The notes beneath the pieces were generated by a model. It was not told where the DNA came from, searched no databases, and was given only the letters and a program-made list of their open reading frames with translations. The position numbers and the translations under genes are program-made. Below, piece after piece: positions 1 through 8,423 of a stretch of 43,410 nucleotides of DNA. The stretch spans positions 1 to 43,410 of the forward strand of contig JBATTK010000064.1 in the NCBI GenBank assembly GCA_049670505.1, written 5' to 3'. This DNA comes from JBATTK01 sp049670505. Its GTDB lineage: Bacteria; Bacteroidota; Bacteroidia; Flavobacteriales; Flavobacteriaceae. The first letter of the stretch is position 1, and each line of letters begins with the position of its first letter.

Positions 1-340
1 TGTTTTTTTCCGTAGGGTCGTACAATTTTTGGCTCCGGTAAAATACCTCCTCCCGAAGTCGGAGGTCGTTGGCCGCCTTTTTGAGAAGGTCGAAGGACTT
101 GTTCCTGGCCATGGTAAAGAGAAAGGATTTGAACGAACGCGATCCGTCCAGCTTTTCCCGCTTCTTCCAGACCGCCAAGAAAACCTCTTGTACCACCTCC
201 TCGGCATGGGCCTTGGATTTCAAAAGGGAAAGGGCGTAGGCATAGATGTTGTCCCTATAGGTATTATAGAGTTTTTCGAACGCGCTTTCGTTGCCTTTGG
301 AAAGTTCGATCACCAGTAATTTTTCCGTTTCCATATTCAT
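1..340 (-). CDS. ECF-type RNA polymerase sigma factor, N-terminal part (runs off the left edge)
   Basis: The reverse strand reads from an ATG at 340 (MNMETEKLLVIELSKG) to the window edge, giving 113 codons. The visible part is sigma region 2: the YNTYRDNIYAYALSLLKSK core-binding helix, then AEEVVQEVFLAVWKKREKL, the classic -10 recognition helix of ECF factors, then the start of the linker. Region 4 lies outside the window. In Bacteroidota such factors usually pair with a FecR anti-sigma and a SusC/SusD pair, which would lie to the left. A second in-frame ATG two codons later could be the real start. The roughly 300 bp upstream is strongly structured. The family call is firm; the target regulon cannot be seen. 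Confidence 0.88.
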   Translation of the reverse strand, partial: MNMETEKLLVIELSKGNESAFEKLYNTYRDNIYAYALSLLKSKAHAEEVVQEVFLAVWKKREKLDGSRSFKSFLFTMARNKSFDLLKKAANDLRLREEVFYRSQKLYDPTEKN

Positions 341-390
341 ATCCGATATAGCTTAAAAAGTTCGGGTCTGCTTTGTATTACAATGGCATG

Positions 391-640
391 CCGCCCATAG
401 GGCGGTATGGGCAACCTAAGGGCTATACCAATTTTAGGATGGCCCATAGCTGCGAAGTCTTGATATATCATCTTGGAGCCTTTACTTTGAAGAGAATAGT
501 TGGGCCGTGCAAGAAAACGCACGGCATACCTAATGTACGGATACGGATAGGCGTGGAACTCAACTTACCTGATAGGGGTACTGGTATACCTTGCAGAGAT
601 AAGAGAGCCCACGCCCGGGTCGTGAGCCCATCTACTTATC
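391..640. other. Hairpin-rich intergenic region, candidate structured RNA or leader of the sigma factor gene
   Basis: No convincing gene lies between 341 and 813; the open frames here resemble no protein I know. Perfect pairings are visible: CCGCCC (391-396) with GGGCGG (400-405); GCCCATA (393-399) with TATGGGC (406-412), which excludes the first; GCCGTGC (504-510) with GCACGGC (519-525); and GGCGTGG (550-556) with CCACGCC (609-615). A second GCCCATA at 442-448 could compete for 406-412. Read on the minus strand this would be the leader of the sigma factor gene. Read on the plus strand it would be a free transcript. I do not recognise an RNA family. Structure is seen; function is inference. 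Confidence 0.45.
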
Positions 641-757
641 ATCTCATCTGCAAAAATTACCAGTTTTCTATCAGAGATTCAAAGCGATGACTTCAAATAT
701 TTTATAATACGAAGAATCGCAAATTTAAAAAATATGATTCAAATATAGTGAAATATT

Positions 758-785
758 ATTAATGCGGATATGTATCCGCATTAAT
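758..785. promoter_or_regulatory. 28-bp palindrome upstream of the small HTH gene
   Basis: ATTAATGCGGATA at 758-770 is followed by TG and its exact reverse complement at 773-785. The 13-bp arms lie 28 bp before the HTH start at 814, a position fitting an autoregulatory operator. It could also be a terminator for a transcript from the structured region, although no T-run follows. Confidence 0.45.
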
Positions 786-813
786 TTAACACTTAACATC
801 TTAATTTGTTTTA

Positions 814-1056
814 ATGGAGAATGTGAACAGATTAATATGTGATTATATATCGGATAATTGGATTAAAAATGCTAAATCTAACAGAGCATTTGCTTTAGAC
901 CATAATATCGATGAAAAGACCGTTCGAAGAATTGTGGATGATAAAAAATACGCCATGCGTCTTGAAACTCTCAATAAAATTTGTGAATCTCGTGATATTA
1001 ATCTGTCAGATTTTTTTATAGGAGTTGAGAAGTGGAATAAGTCCAATAAAAGATAA
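814..1056 (+). CDS. Small XRE-like helix-turn-helix protein
   Basis: An 80-residue protein. Residues about 18-70 form a Cro/C1-type HTH: NRAFALDHNIDEKTVRRIVDD reads as helices 2 and 3 with the usual turn, followed by LETLNKICESRDINLSDFF, the typical closing motif of flavobacterial short XRE regulators. There is no second domain, so it probably acts as a dimeric DNA-binding repressor. It stands alone between a 28-bp palindrome just upstream and a 32-bp palindrome downstream, and lies outside the proposed element boundary at 1231. Regulation of itself through the upstream palindrome is inferred from position only. The target is unknown. Confidence 0.7.
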   Translation: MENVNRLICDYISDNWIKNAKSNRAFALDHNIDEKTVRRIVDDKKYAMRLETLNKICESRDINLSDFFIGVEKWNKSNKR

Positions 1057-1137
1057 AAAGCTTTACTTGATAGTATTGCCTTTGACATCTTTTAAGGAAT
1101 AATATGCCTGTTTATTAGGTTCTGCTAGAAGGTAATT

Positions 1138-1169
1138 CAAGATGTCTTTGTGGCCACAAAGACATCTTG
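1138..1169. terminator. 32-bp perfect palindrome, probable terminator of the HTH gene
   Basis: CAAGATGTCTTTGTGG at 1138-1153 is followed directly by its exact complement at 1154-1169, then TTTTGC. The 16-bp stem with a short T-tract about 80 bp after the HTH stop suits an intrinsic terminator. A protein-binding site near the element boundary is an alternative. Confidence 0.5.
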
Positions 1170-1230
1170 TTTTGCTCCCGATCGTTGGAAACAAAAAAAG
1201 TGATTCGCAAATGCAAACCACTTTTTCGAT

Positions 1231-1245
1231 AAGTCGGGATGACAG
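1231..1245. repeat. att-like copy of the tRNA-Pro 3' end (left boundary of element 1)
   Basis: AAGTCGGGATGACAG here is identical to the 3' end of tRNA-Pro(GGG) plus two flanking bases at 23580-23594, and to 10948-10962, all in the same orientation. It is read as the attL core of an element integrated in the tRNA gene. The stretch 1057-1689 has no gene; besides this core it holds the palindrome at 1138, the arm motif at 1305, a gene remnant at 1471 and a palindrome at 1674. Confidence 0.6.
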
Positions 1246-1304
1246 AGGCTGAACCCTATCCGTATCTCCTTAAAGACCAATACATTATCCCAATTTTTTC
1301 AAAA

Positions 1305-1329
1305 AAGGTCACCCAGATGGTCACCTTCA
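1305..1329. repeat. Arm motif, left copy (element 1)
   Basis: AAGGTCACC, spacer CAGAT, then GGTCACCTTCA. The halves are inverted with one central mismatch. The same motif with spacer TAATA occurs at 10819-10843, and both are followed by a similar stretch (TTGC-GTT-G). Its position 74 bp inside the left core suggests an integrase or excisionase arm-binding site. Confidence 0.45.
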
Positions 1330-1470
1330 ATTGCGGTTCGACGTTTTCGTCATTTAAAGTTAGTAAAAGTTGTTCAAACGGATACATTAAAGTTCAAATA
1401 AAATCTCCTCTACCCTATTTGTTATTTCAGGTCTTAATTCAATAATGAAAATATACTTTTCATGTCCTGT

Positions 1471-1596
1471 AAAAGGTTAATTATCGAAACTGTTAAAAAG
1501 GCCCAGAAATGGGACACTATGTCAGAAGATTTCATACTTCGGGAAAAGCGTCCAATAAAACGGCCGATTAAAAACACAATATTATTTAAGGTCTGA
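1471..1596 (+). pseudogene. Short coding remnant, partner of an inverted copy at 12458-12505
   Basis: In frame with GAA at 1486 the sequence reads IIETVKKAQKWDTMSEDFI and on to a stop at 1594. The 48 bases at 1471-1518 match the reverse strand of 12458-12505 at 40 positions. That copy reads SINETIKKDGKWDTLRKV in the same frame. Conservation of the reading frame suggests the end of a once-coding gene. I do not recognise the family. Confidence 0.3.
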
Positions 1597-1673
1597 CCAT
1601 ATTTAAGATACTCAAATAAAATTTTCGTAACGTGAATCCACTTTCTTTTAGGTAATCATTCTACAAAAAGATA

Positions 1674-1691
1674 ATGCTTAAATTTAAGCAT
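1674..1691. promoter_or_regulatory. 18-bp palindrome overlapping the start codon of the hybrid regulator
   Basis: ATGCTTAAATTTAAGCAT is a perfect palindrome whose last two bases are the A and T of the ATG at 1690. A protein bound here, or a hairpin in the mRNA, would cover the start site. It could serve autoregulation by the AraC-type output domain; this is inference. Confidence 0.35.
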
Positions 1692-4626
1692 GACGAAACA
1701 ACTACTAATCCTTGTACTACTTCTTTTTGGGAAAGTGTATTCCCAATCTAGGATTGACAGTCTAGAGCAAGGGCTTCGTATTGAGAAAGTGGATACCTCA
1801 AAAGTCAATATCCTGTTGGATTTGGCGGATGAGCACCGCTATGAAAATCCTGCAAAAGCTGAGCAAAATGTAATCGATGCTTTAAAGATTGCTGCTAATA
1901 TCGATGACAAAAAGTATGAGGTTTCAGGTCTGATTTCCCATGCAGACCTGTTGACCGACCGATCCAGCTTCGACTCCGCCATCACCTTCTTTCAAAAAGC
2001 CCTTTCCATTTCTGAACGGATAAAATTCGACGATGGCAAGAGTGCTGCGCTTATTGGATTGGGCAACGCCCATACCAGGAAAGGGAATCTTGACAAAGGT
2101 GAGGAATATCTTCAACTAAATATTGCCTTCGCTACGGGAATCAAAGATTTTGAAGGGGTTGCCAGTGCGTATAATAACTTGGGCAATATCTACAATGAAC
2201 AAGGGGAGTATAAAAAAGCAATGGAAGCCTATACCGATGCCGCAAAAATGAATACTGAAATTGGGAATGGGAAAAACGCTGGGATCAATATGGCCAATAT
2301 TGGCATGATTCACCAAAAACTGGAAAATTTTGATGAGGCCATTTCGTACTTCGAGAAGAGTGAGAGTATTTTTAAAAAACTAGACTTTCCTTTGGGGCAG
2401 GCCTTTGTGATGAAAAACATGGGCATCGTCTTTAGAAATCAAGGAAAACCCGAAGAAGGACTAGTGCACTACCAAAAGGCATTAGAGATTTACGGCAAAA
2501 TGGGCCGAAAACGCGAAATGTCCCAAACCTATCAAAACATTGGGAACATTTATTCCGACAAAAAGCAATCAGGCAAAGCGGTTGAAAATTACAGGCTGTC
2601 CTTGTCCATTGCCAAAGAAATCCACGATTCCATCAACATGGCCATGGCGAACCGAGCCTTGGGACTGGAATTCCTCTACACAAAAAAACTGGACAGTTCA
2701 GCTTTCTATTCTAAAAAAGCGGTTGAAATTGCCAAAAACATAGGAGCAAACCTCACTGTAATGGATGGTTACAAAACCCTTTCAGAAGTGAATTATGCCA
2801 AAGATAATTATAAGAGTGCCTACGATTTCAGAATCAAATATGAGGCGCAAAAAGATAGTCTTTATACCATAGAAAAGCGAGACTTGGCCGAAGAGATAGA
2901 GGCCAAATACCAAAACGAACAAAAGACCCAAGAAATCGCTTTATTGGCCTCTGAAAAAGAACTCCAGGCACTACAATTGGGAAAAAGGAAGAATGAGCGT
3001 AACGCCATAATTATTTTTGCTTTGCTCATTCTTTTACTGGCAGGCCTGTTGTACAAACAGTATCGCATCAAACAAAAGTCCAACAAAGAGCTACAAGCAC
3101 TCAACCAGTTGAAATCCAACTTCTTTGCCAACATCTCCCATGAGTTCAGAACACCGTTGACGTTGATTCGAGGCCCCATTGAGCATTTGGAGCAAAATCC
3201 TGATGAAAAACTCGATAAGGAAGACATGAAAATGATCCGCCGCAACACCAATAAAGTATTGGGACTGGTAGACCAATTGTTGGATCTTTCAAGAATTGAC
3301 GAAGGCAAGTTGCAGCTAAAATCAACCGAGGGTGATGTATTCAAATGTCTAAGGACCGCTACGGCATCCTTCAATTCGCATGCGGCACAAAGTAATATGG
3401 ATTATCGGGTCAACATTCCCGAGGCACCGCTTTGGGCGGCCTTCGATCGTGATAAACTGGAAAAAGTAATCTACAATCTATTGAGCAATGCCTTTAAATT
3501 CAGTGAAGATGGGGAAGAGGTCGCCTTTGCAGCATCATATGACACCGAAGAGTTGATAATTCAGGTTTCCGATTCCGGTCGCGGCATTTCAGAAGATAAG
3601 TTGCCCTTTATCTTTGACCGGTTTTATCAGGTCGATGGCAGTTTTACAAAGGATAGGGAAGGTTCGGGCATAGGATTGTCACTTTCAAAAGATTTGGTCG
3701 AATTGATGGATGGCACCATAACGGTTTCCAGCGAAGAGGGAAAAGGCACTTATTTTTCGGTGCATATTCCCTTGGAAAAAATAAAGGCACCAAATGCAAA
3801 AGCGGATAGGGTGCAGCCCGAAACCCTAGAGAACAACGATAGGCCAAAGCCTTTTGAGTTTTCCAAAGCGGATGTTCGTGAACTGCCCAAAATTTTGGTG
3901 ATTGAAGACAATGAAGACATGCGCCAGCACATTAAAAAGCAACTGTTGCACAACTATGCAATAATCGAGTCCAAAAACGGTGAACGCGGGATAAAATCGG
4001 CAATTTCGAAAATGCCCGATCTGATCATTACCGATTTGATGATGCCCAAAATGGACGGTATCGAACTATGCAAAAGACTTAAATCAAATTTGGAAACCAG
4101 TCACATACCCATTATCATGTTAACAGCACGGGCAGGGGAAGAAAACAAGATCCTGGGGCTAGAAATGGGGGCCGATGAATATCTGACCAAACCTTTCAGT
4201 GCCAAAGAATTGTCAGCAAGGGTGGCCAATCTAATCGAGCAGCGGCGACGGTTGCGTCAGCACTACACAAAAAACCAACGCACCGTAAATCCCGAAATGA
4301 TAACGACCAATTCGTTGGACAAAAAGTTTTTGGAGCAGGTATTGGTGCTCTTGGAAAAAAACCATTCCGATTCCAATTTCGGGGTGCCACAAATGCAAAG
4401 GGAGTTGGCCATGAGCAAAACCCAGCTCAACCGAAAACTAAAGGCCCTGACCCAGGAATCGCCTCGTGACATACTCCGTAATTTCCGTTTGAAACGGGCG
4501 GCCCAATTATTGGCACAAAAATCGGATACCGTCACCCAAATTGCCTATCAAGTAGGTTTCAACAACCTTTCCTATTTCGCCAAATGTTTTAAGGAGTACT
4601 ATGGCGTTTCCCCCTCCTCCTACTAA
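1690..4626 (+). CDS. Hybrid two-component regulator: TPR sensor, histidine kinase, receiver, AraC-type DNA-binding domain
   Basis: A 978-residue one-protein phosphorelay. Residues 1-18 are a signal peptide. About 55-395 is a series of TPRs (repeated A-YNNLGNIYNEQGEYKKAMEAY type), then a coiled coil and a membrane helix near 441-461. HisKA carries the phospho-acceptor His484 in FFANISHEFRTPLTLIRGP. The ATPase has NLLSNAFKFS and a GSGIGLSLS G-box near 658. The receiver starts near 734, with Asp782 in ITDLMMPKMDG and Lys834 in the KPF motif. The C-terminal 100 residues form an AraC HTH (VTQIAYQVGFNNLSYFAKCFK). All key residues are present. The sensor is TPR, not the beta-propeller of polysaccharide HTCS proteins, so the ligand may be a protein or peptide. 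It is followed by two lipoprotein genes it may control. Confidence 0.93.
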   Translation: MTKQLLILVLLLFGKVYSQSRIDSLEQGLRIEKVDTSKVNILLDLADEHRYENPAKAEQNVIDALKIAANIDDKKYEVSGLISHADLLTDRSSFDSAITFFQKALSISERIKFDDGKSAALIGLGNAHTRKGNLDKGEEYLQLNIAFATGIKDFEGVASAYNNLGNIYNEQGEYKKAMEAYTDAAKMNTEIGNGKNAGINMANIGMIHQKLENFDEAISYFEKSESIFKKLDFPLGQAFVMKNMGIVFRNQGKPEEGLVHYQKALEIYGKMGRKREMSQTYQNIGNIYSDKKQSGKAVENYRLSLSIAKEIHDSINMAMANRALGLEFLYTKKLDSSAFYSKKAVEIAKNIGANLTVMDGYKTLSEVNYAKDNYKSAYDFRIKYEAQKDSLYTIEKRDLAEEIEAKYQNEQKTQEIALLASEKELQALQLGKRKNERNAIIIFALLILLLAGLLYKQYRIKQKSNKELQALNQLKSNFFANISHEFRTPLTLIRGPIEHLEQNPDEKLDKEDMKMIRRNTNKVLGLVDQLLDLSRIDEGKLQLKSTEGDVFKCLRTATASFNSHAAQSNMDYRVNIPEAPLWAAFDRDKLEKVIYNLLSNAFKFSEDGEEVAFAASYDTEELIIQVSDSGRGISEDKLPFIFDRFYQVDGSFTKDREGSGIGLSLSKDLVELMDGTITVSSEEGKGTYFSVHIPLEKIKAPNAKADRVQPETLENNDRPKPFEFSKADVRELPKILVIEDNEDMRQHIKKQLLHNYAIIESKNGERGIKSAISKMPDLIITDLMMPKMDGIELCKRLKSNLETSHIPIIMLTARAGEENKILGLEMGADEYLTKPFSAKELSARVANLIEQRRRLRQHYTKNQRTVNPEMITTNSLDKKFLEQVLVLLEKNHSDSNFGVPQMQRELAMSKTQLNRKLKALTQESPRDILRNFRLKRAAQLLAQKSDTVTQIAYQVGFNNLSYFAKCFKEYYGVSPSSY

Positions 4627-4762
4627 TTGCTATCATTTTTGGTATCATTTGGTTCGCCAATGTTACTTTTTGGTTCTGTAATGTCAGTCTTGAAATGGCT
4701 TGAAGCCTACTTTTGAACCATAACAAAGTTCCCCCTACATTTCTAATCAAAACCTGAAAATC

Positions 4763-5302
4763 ATGAAAACAATTCGTGTTGCACCCTATCTTTTTATTTG
4801 CCTTTTGCTAGGCTTATGCTCCTGCGAATCAGATGACGGGGATGCTGAAACCCCCGATTTGGATTCCGTTGGATTTAATATCGATGTTTCCGGAAGTTTC
4901 TCAAGGGATATGGAAGGCACCAATGCCACCTACAAGTTCAATGAAATGCCAAGCAATTTTGTCACTACCCATCAACTGGCCATATACCTGACCGATGGCG
5001 ACGGCTATACCGTTACGGCAACTATTTTGTTGAACGGGGCTTCACTCCCCGGAACGGGAAAGTACAACGTAACGGATTTCTCGAGCGGTATGGGACTTCA
5101 GGAGTTTGATGCGGGCATGATATTCGGACAAAACGGGGGCGTCAGCCACAATACCATAGGTAGCAGTATCGGGAGTGTTACCCTTACAGAAACGGGTAGC
5201 GGTTTCGTAAAGGGAACACTGGCAGGAGCGTTATTGCCCACGGGAAACGGTACAGGGAGCATCAGTATCAATGGCTCTTTCCACGCAGAGTTCAGTCCAT
5301 GA
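4763..5302 (+). CDS. Hypothetical lipoprotein
   Basis: A 179-residue protein with a lipoprotein signal (FICLLLGLCSCESDD, lipobox cysteine at about residue 20) and an acidic linker, so probably lipid-anchored at the outer membrane. The rest is rich in Gly, Ser and Thr with alternating hydrophobic residues, suggesting a beta-sandwich. A GTGSISINGSFHAEF ending is typical of small Bacteroidota lipoproteins of unknown role. It lies 136 bp after the hybrid regulator and 80 bp before the BspA-like gene, all on one strand. It may be a partner of the BspA-like protein or a target of the regulator. No enzymatic motif is visible. Confidence 0.75.
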   Translation: MKTIRVAPYLFICLLLGLCSCESDDGDAETPDLDSVGFNIDVSGSFSRDMEGTNATYKFNEMPSNFVTTHQLAIYLTDGDGYTVTATILLNGASLPGTGKYNVTDFSSGMGLQEFDAGMIFGQNGGVSHNTIGSSIGSVTLTETGSGFVKGTLAGALLPTGNGTGSISINGSFHAEFSP

Positions 5303-5382
5303 TAATTACGTGTGACGAGAACCAAAAACGAGACTACAGGTAGTTATTCTTAGCAACAAACAAATAAACGTATACAAGCGAT

Positions 5383-6903
5383 ATGAAAAATCTAATACAA
5401 GAATGGGGTTTACTTTATCTAAAGAATGTGATGGCCTTACTCTTGTTACTCTCTATAATGGCCTGTAGCAATGAAGATAACGATGCACCGCAAATAACCT
5501 TGGGGCAATTGACCAGCGTATATGAAGGAACATGCAACCATAGCAGCGGTATTACGGGAGCAGACTATGAAATTTCCATACCCTACAGTGGCACTGATAA
5601 TAATGGACTAAGTCGGATGTTCATCACGGTAACGCCCGAAGGTGGCCCCACCAATGAGGCAAATTCGAACTTCAATGATTTTGATTTGACCGATGGCAGC
5701 GGAACTTTGACCTGGAACGGATGTCTGCTGTATTTGGATGCGGATTGGATTGATTTTGAAGTTCGAATCGAGACTACGGATGGTGCTGTCAGTAGTTCCT
5801 CATCAATTCGATTGAACAGGACTGATTCTGATTCTGAAAATCCTGAAACCGATTTACCTTTTGTAATCACATGGATAGTAGGAGATTCTTCCTATGGAGA
5901 TGGAGAATTGACCATTACCATCCCAACTAATCCCTTGTTTATGGATTACCTTTATACAGTCGATTGGGGTGATGGCAATGTTAGTATGGATTTAACCGGT
6001 GACGTTGGCCATACATATGCATCTGCCGGAACATATACTGTTTCCATCTCTGGTGATTTTCCTAGCTTACATATGATTTCAGGTGGATTTGGCAACCAGG
6101 AAAAGTTGCTTTCAGTGCAACAATGGGGTGATATCTCCTGGGGTACTATGAAATGGGCTTTTTATGGATGCTCAAATCTTTCTTTCAATACTATTGATGT
6201 GCCTGATTTGAGTAAAGTAACCGACATGAGCGAAATGTTTAGCAACGCCACTGGTTTCAATGAGGATTTGAATTCATGGGATGTGAGCAACGTCACTAAG
6301 ATGGCGTATATGTTCAATGATGCCCATGCTTTTAATGGAGATGTTAGTGGCTGGGATGTGAGTAATGTTACCGATATGAGTGGTATGTTCTCGGAGGCGA
6401 CTGCTTTTAATCAAGATATTGGTAGCTGGAATGTGGGTCAAGTTACCAATATGGAATCTATGTTCAATTTTGCCGATGCTTTCAATCAAGATATTGGCCT
6501 ATGGAATGTTGTCAATGTTGAAAGAATGCGCAACCTGTTTTTTCAGTCTCGTTCTTTTAATCAAGATATTAGTGAATGGAAAGTTGATAGTACAACTCTT
6601 ATGGATGGTATGTTTGATGGAGCTATTATCTTTAATCAGGATATTGGTTCTTGGAACGTAGGCAAGGTTACGGACATGGCCACTATGTTCAGGGATGCGT
6701 TGTCGTTCAACCAAGATATCAGTGCCTGGGATGTAAGCAATGTTACCGATATGGAAGCCATGCTCAATAATGCCCAATCTTTTAGTCAAGATTTAAGTGG
6801 TTGGAATACAATTAATGTAACCAAATGTTCGGTATTTGCCGAAGATTCGGCCATGTCCCCAGGTGGTTTGCCCATCTTGGGTCCTTGTGATTTTGGATTT
6901 TAA
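5383..6903 (+). CDS. BspA-like surface lipoprotein with a PKD domain
   Basis: A 506-residue protein. The N-terminus has a lipobox (LLSIMACSNED). Around residues 165-230 is a PKD-type fold (YTVDWGDGNVSM and later HTYASAGTYTVSISG). Residues about 255-490 hold tandem repeats of roughly 30 residues built on FNQDIGSWNVGKVTDMATMF, the DUF285/BspA-like family of leucine-rich surface repeats. At least eight units can be counted. The protein ends GPCDFGF without a T9SS sorting domain, so it is probably an anchored surface protein. Related proteins mediate adhesion in other bacteria, which is family knowledge, not shown here. The repeats give long false frames on the opposite strand. Confidence 0.88.
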   Translation: MKNLIQEWGLLYLKNVMALLLLLSIMACSNEDNDAPQITLGQLTSVYEGTCNHSSGITGADYEISIPYSGTDNNGLSRMFITVTPEGGPTNEANSNFNDFDLTDGSGTLTWNGCLLYLDADWIDFEVRIETTDGAVSSSSSIRLNRTDSDSENPETDLPFVITWIVGDSSYGDGELTITIPTNPLFMDYLYTVDWGDGNVSMDLTGDVGHTYASAGTYTVSISGDFPSLHMISGGFGNQEKLLSVQQWGDISWGTMKWAFYGCSNLSFNTIDVPDLSKVTDMSEMFSNATGFNEDLNSWDVSNVTKMAYMFNDAHAFNGDVSGWDVSNVTDMSGMFSEATAFNQDIGSWNVGQVTNMESMFNFADAFNQDIGLWNVVNVERMRNLFFQSRSFNQDISEWKVDSTTLMDGMFDGAIIFNQDIGSWNVGKVTDMATMFRDALSFNQDISAWDVSNVTDMEAMLNNAQSFSQDLSGWNTINVTKCSVFAEDSAMSPGGLPILGPCDFGF

Positions 6904-6923
6904 TACCAATTATGAGTTAATCA

Positions 6924-7541
6924 ATGAAAAAAAAACTCCTCTTAATCATCTTCTGGACGTTCATTGTTTCCATTTCAGCATACTTCTATTTTTATAATGT
7001 TCTTGGATATTTTTTTGGATACAGGAATGAAAGATTTGGGACTACCCTATTTGAAAATCAAATTTGGTTCATTGCCCACATGATTGGAGCTACCTTCTCA
7101 CTCTTTCTTGGACCAATTCAGTTTTGGCCTTCCATTCGTGAAAAATATATCTCCTACCATAAAATCGCAGGTAAGCTATATGTTATTGGGTCTATAATTG
7201 CCGGAATTTCAGCTTTTCGACTTTCACTTATTTACGATTGTATTGGCTGTCGGTATTCATTGGTTATATTATCATTTCTGTTCCTTTTGACGACTTCTTT
7301 AGCTTGGTTAGCAATAAAGCGAAAAAATATTGTTGCCCACAGACAGTTCATGGTTAGAAGTTACACCTGTGCCTTAGCCTTTGTTTTTATTAGGCGCTAT
7401 CAAATACTGCCATTGGATTTTCTGTACAGAGCAATTGATGATTCAGAGCTGCAAAGAACAGTGAACGAATGGATATTTTCTTTTATTCCCTTAATTGTTG
7501 TTGAGATAGCTATGATATGGATTCCGTCAATTAAAAAATAA
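6924..7541 (+). CDS. DUF2306-family membrane protein
   Basis: A 205-residue integral membrane protein with about six hydrophobic segments. The signature of the DUF2306 family is present: IAHMIGATFSLFLGPIQF, then HKIAGKLYVIGSIIAGISAF, and AHRQFMVRSYTCALAFVFIRRYQI near the end. The conserved histidines in the helices suggest haem or metal binding, but no function is established that I know of. It begins 20 bp after the BspA-like gene. Another protein of related type follows at 7709, so the two may act together. Confidence 0.85.
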   Translation: MKKKLLLIIFWTFIVSISAYFYFYNVLGYFFGYRNERFGTTLFENQIWFIAHMIGATFSLFLGPIQFWPSIREKYISYHKIAGKLYVIGSIIAGISAFRLSLIYDCIGCRYSLVILSFLFLLTTSLAWLAIKRKNIVAHRQFMVRSYTCALAFVFIRRYQILPLDFLYRAIDDSELQRTVNEWIFSFIPLIVVEIAMIWIPSIKK

Positions 7542-7708
7542 AGCCGCAGCCAATATCATCTATGGAAAAGTAACAACTCCATCTTCAACATGGAAAGTCC
7601 ACCAAAAGTGATTCAGTCGAGGTCGTCGCCAAACGAGGGCTAAAGGATATAAACGACTTCAGATTAATGATGATTAAGATTACGCCTTAGAAACAATTAT
7701 TTATTAAA

Positions 7709-8413
7709 ATGAAAAATAAATCAGAACATATTTTTTTTAAAAGTTCCGCCATATGGTACGCGCTTACCGTCTTTTGGGGTTTTGCCCCTTCTTTTTACCT
7801 GTCAAGGTTTTTAGATGATTTTGAACCTCTCCCTTTACCATTGGTAATTCATGGTATCGCGTTTACGATCTGGGTGCTTCTATATGTCGTTCAGGTATTT
7901 CTCATTGGTTCCAAAAAATTCGCACTGCACAAAAGATTGGGCATTTTCGGGGTATTGGTAATGATAAGCATGGTGCTCACAGGCTTATTTCCAGTATTGT
8001 ATAAATATTACGCCGGATTCAACGAAATCACGCATACCGGACATAATGTATTCAGATTATTCTCAGGTTATGTCCTATTTGTCTTGGCCCTTAGTTACCG
8101 AAAACACAGTTTTCTTCATAAGCGTTTTATGTTGGGTTGTATGGTCATGCTCATGAGTGCGGCGATTTTCAGGATTTCGATGAATCTTGGCTTGGGCGAC
8201 AGTCAAGTCTTTAACAAGGGGGTTCAGGTCTTTCCGGCACTTTGCCTCTTTGCTTTCGATGCCATTAATTACAAAAAGGTAGTTTGGGTCGATTTGATTT
8301 CGGTGGCAGCCGTTTTTACCATTTTCTTTTTTGCAGACCATTTTTGGTTATCGCCTTTCGGTGAAACATTTACGAACTGGTTAGTTACCATTTTTGTCAA
8401 ACCATTTATTTAA
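7709..8413 (+). CDS. Polytopic membrane protein, DUF2306-like
   Basis: A 234-residue protein with about seven transmembrane helices. Histidines sit at helix edges (PLVIHGIAFTIWVLLYVVQVF, KKFALHKRLGIFGVLV, HTGHNVFRLFSGYVL, HSFLHKRFMLG), a pattern like that of DUF2306 and cytochrome-b561-type proteins. The family name is less certain than for the preceding gene. It lies 168 bp after it and 10 bp before the amidohydrolase gene, so cotranscription with the latter is likely. The intergenic 7542-7708 shows nothing I can name. Confidence 0.7.
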   Translation: MKNKSEHIFFKSSAIWYALTVFWGFAPSFYLSRFLDDFEPLPLPLVIHGIAFTIWVLLYVVQVFLIGSKKFALHKRLGIFGVLVMISMVLTGLFPVLYKYYAGFNEITHTGHNVFRLFSGYVLFVLALSYRKHSFLHKRFMLGCMVMLMSAAIFRISMNLGLGDSQVFNKGVQVFPALCLFAFDAINYKKVVWVDLISVAAVFTIFFFADHFWLSPFGETFTNWLVTIFVKPFI

Positions 8414-8423
8414 ATCACTAGTA

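Noticed and set aside
373..690. A 105-codon open frame on the plus strand and a 61-codon frame on the minus strand
   Set aside because: Neither has a domain, signal or codon pattern of a real gene, and both fall on the hairpin-rich region. Treated as structured noncoding DNA.
1239..1445. 68-codon frame starting inside the att-like core
   Set aside because: No family resemblance, and it runs through the arm motif. Most likely chance.
6274..6789. Long open frames antisense to the BspA-like gene
   Set aside because: They follow the period of the surface-protein repeats. Repeats keep the opposite frames open.
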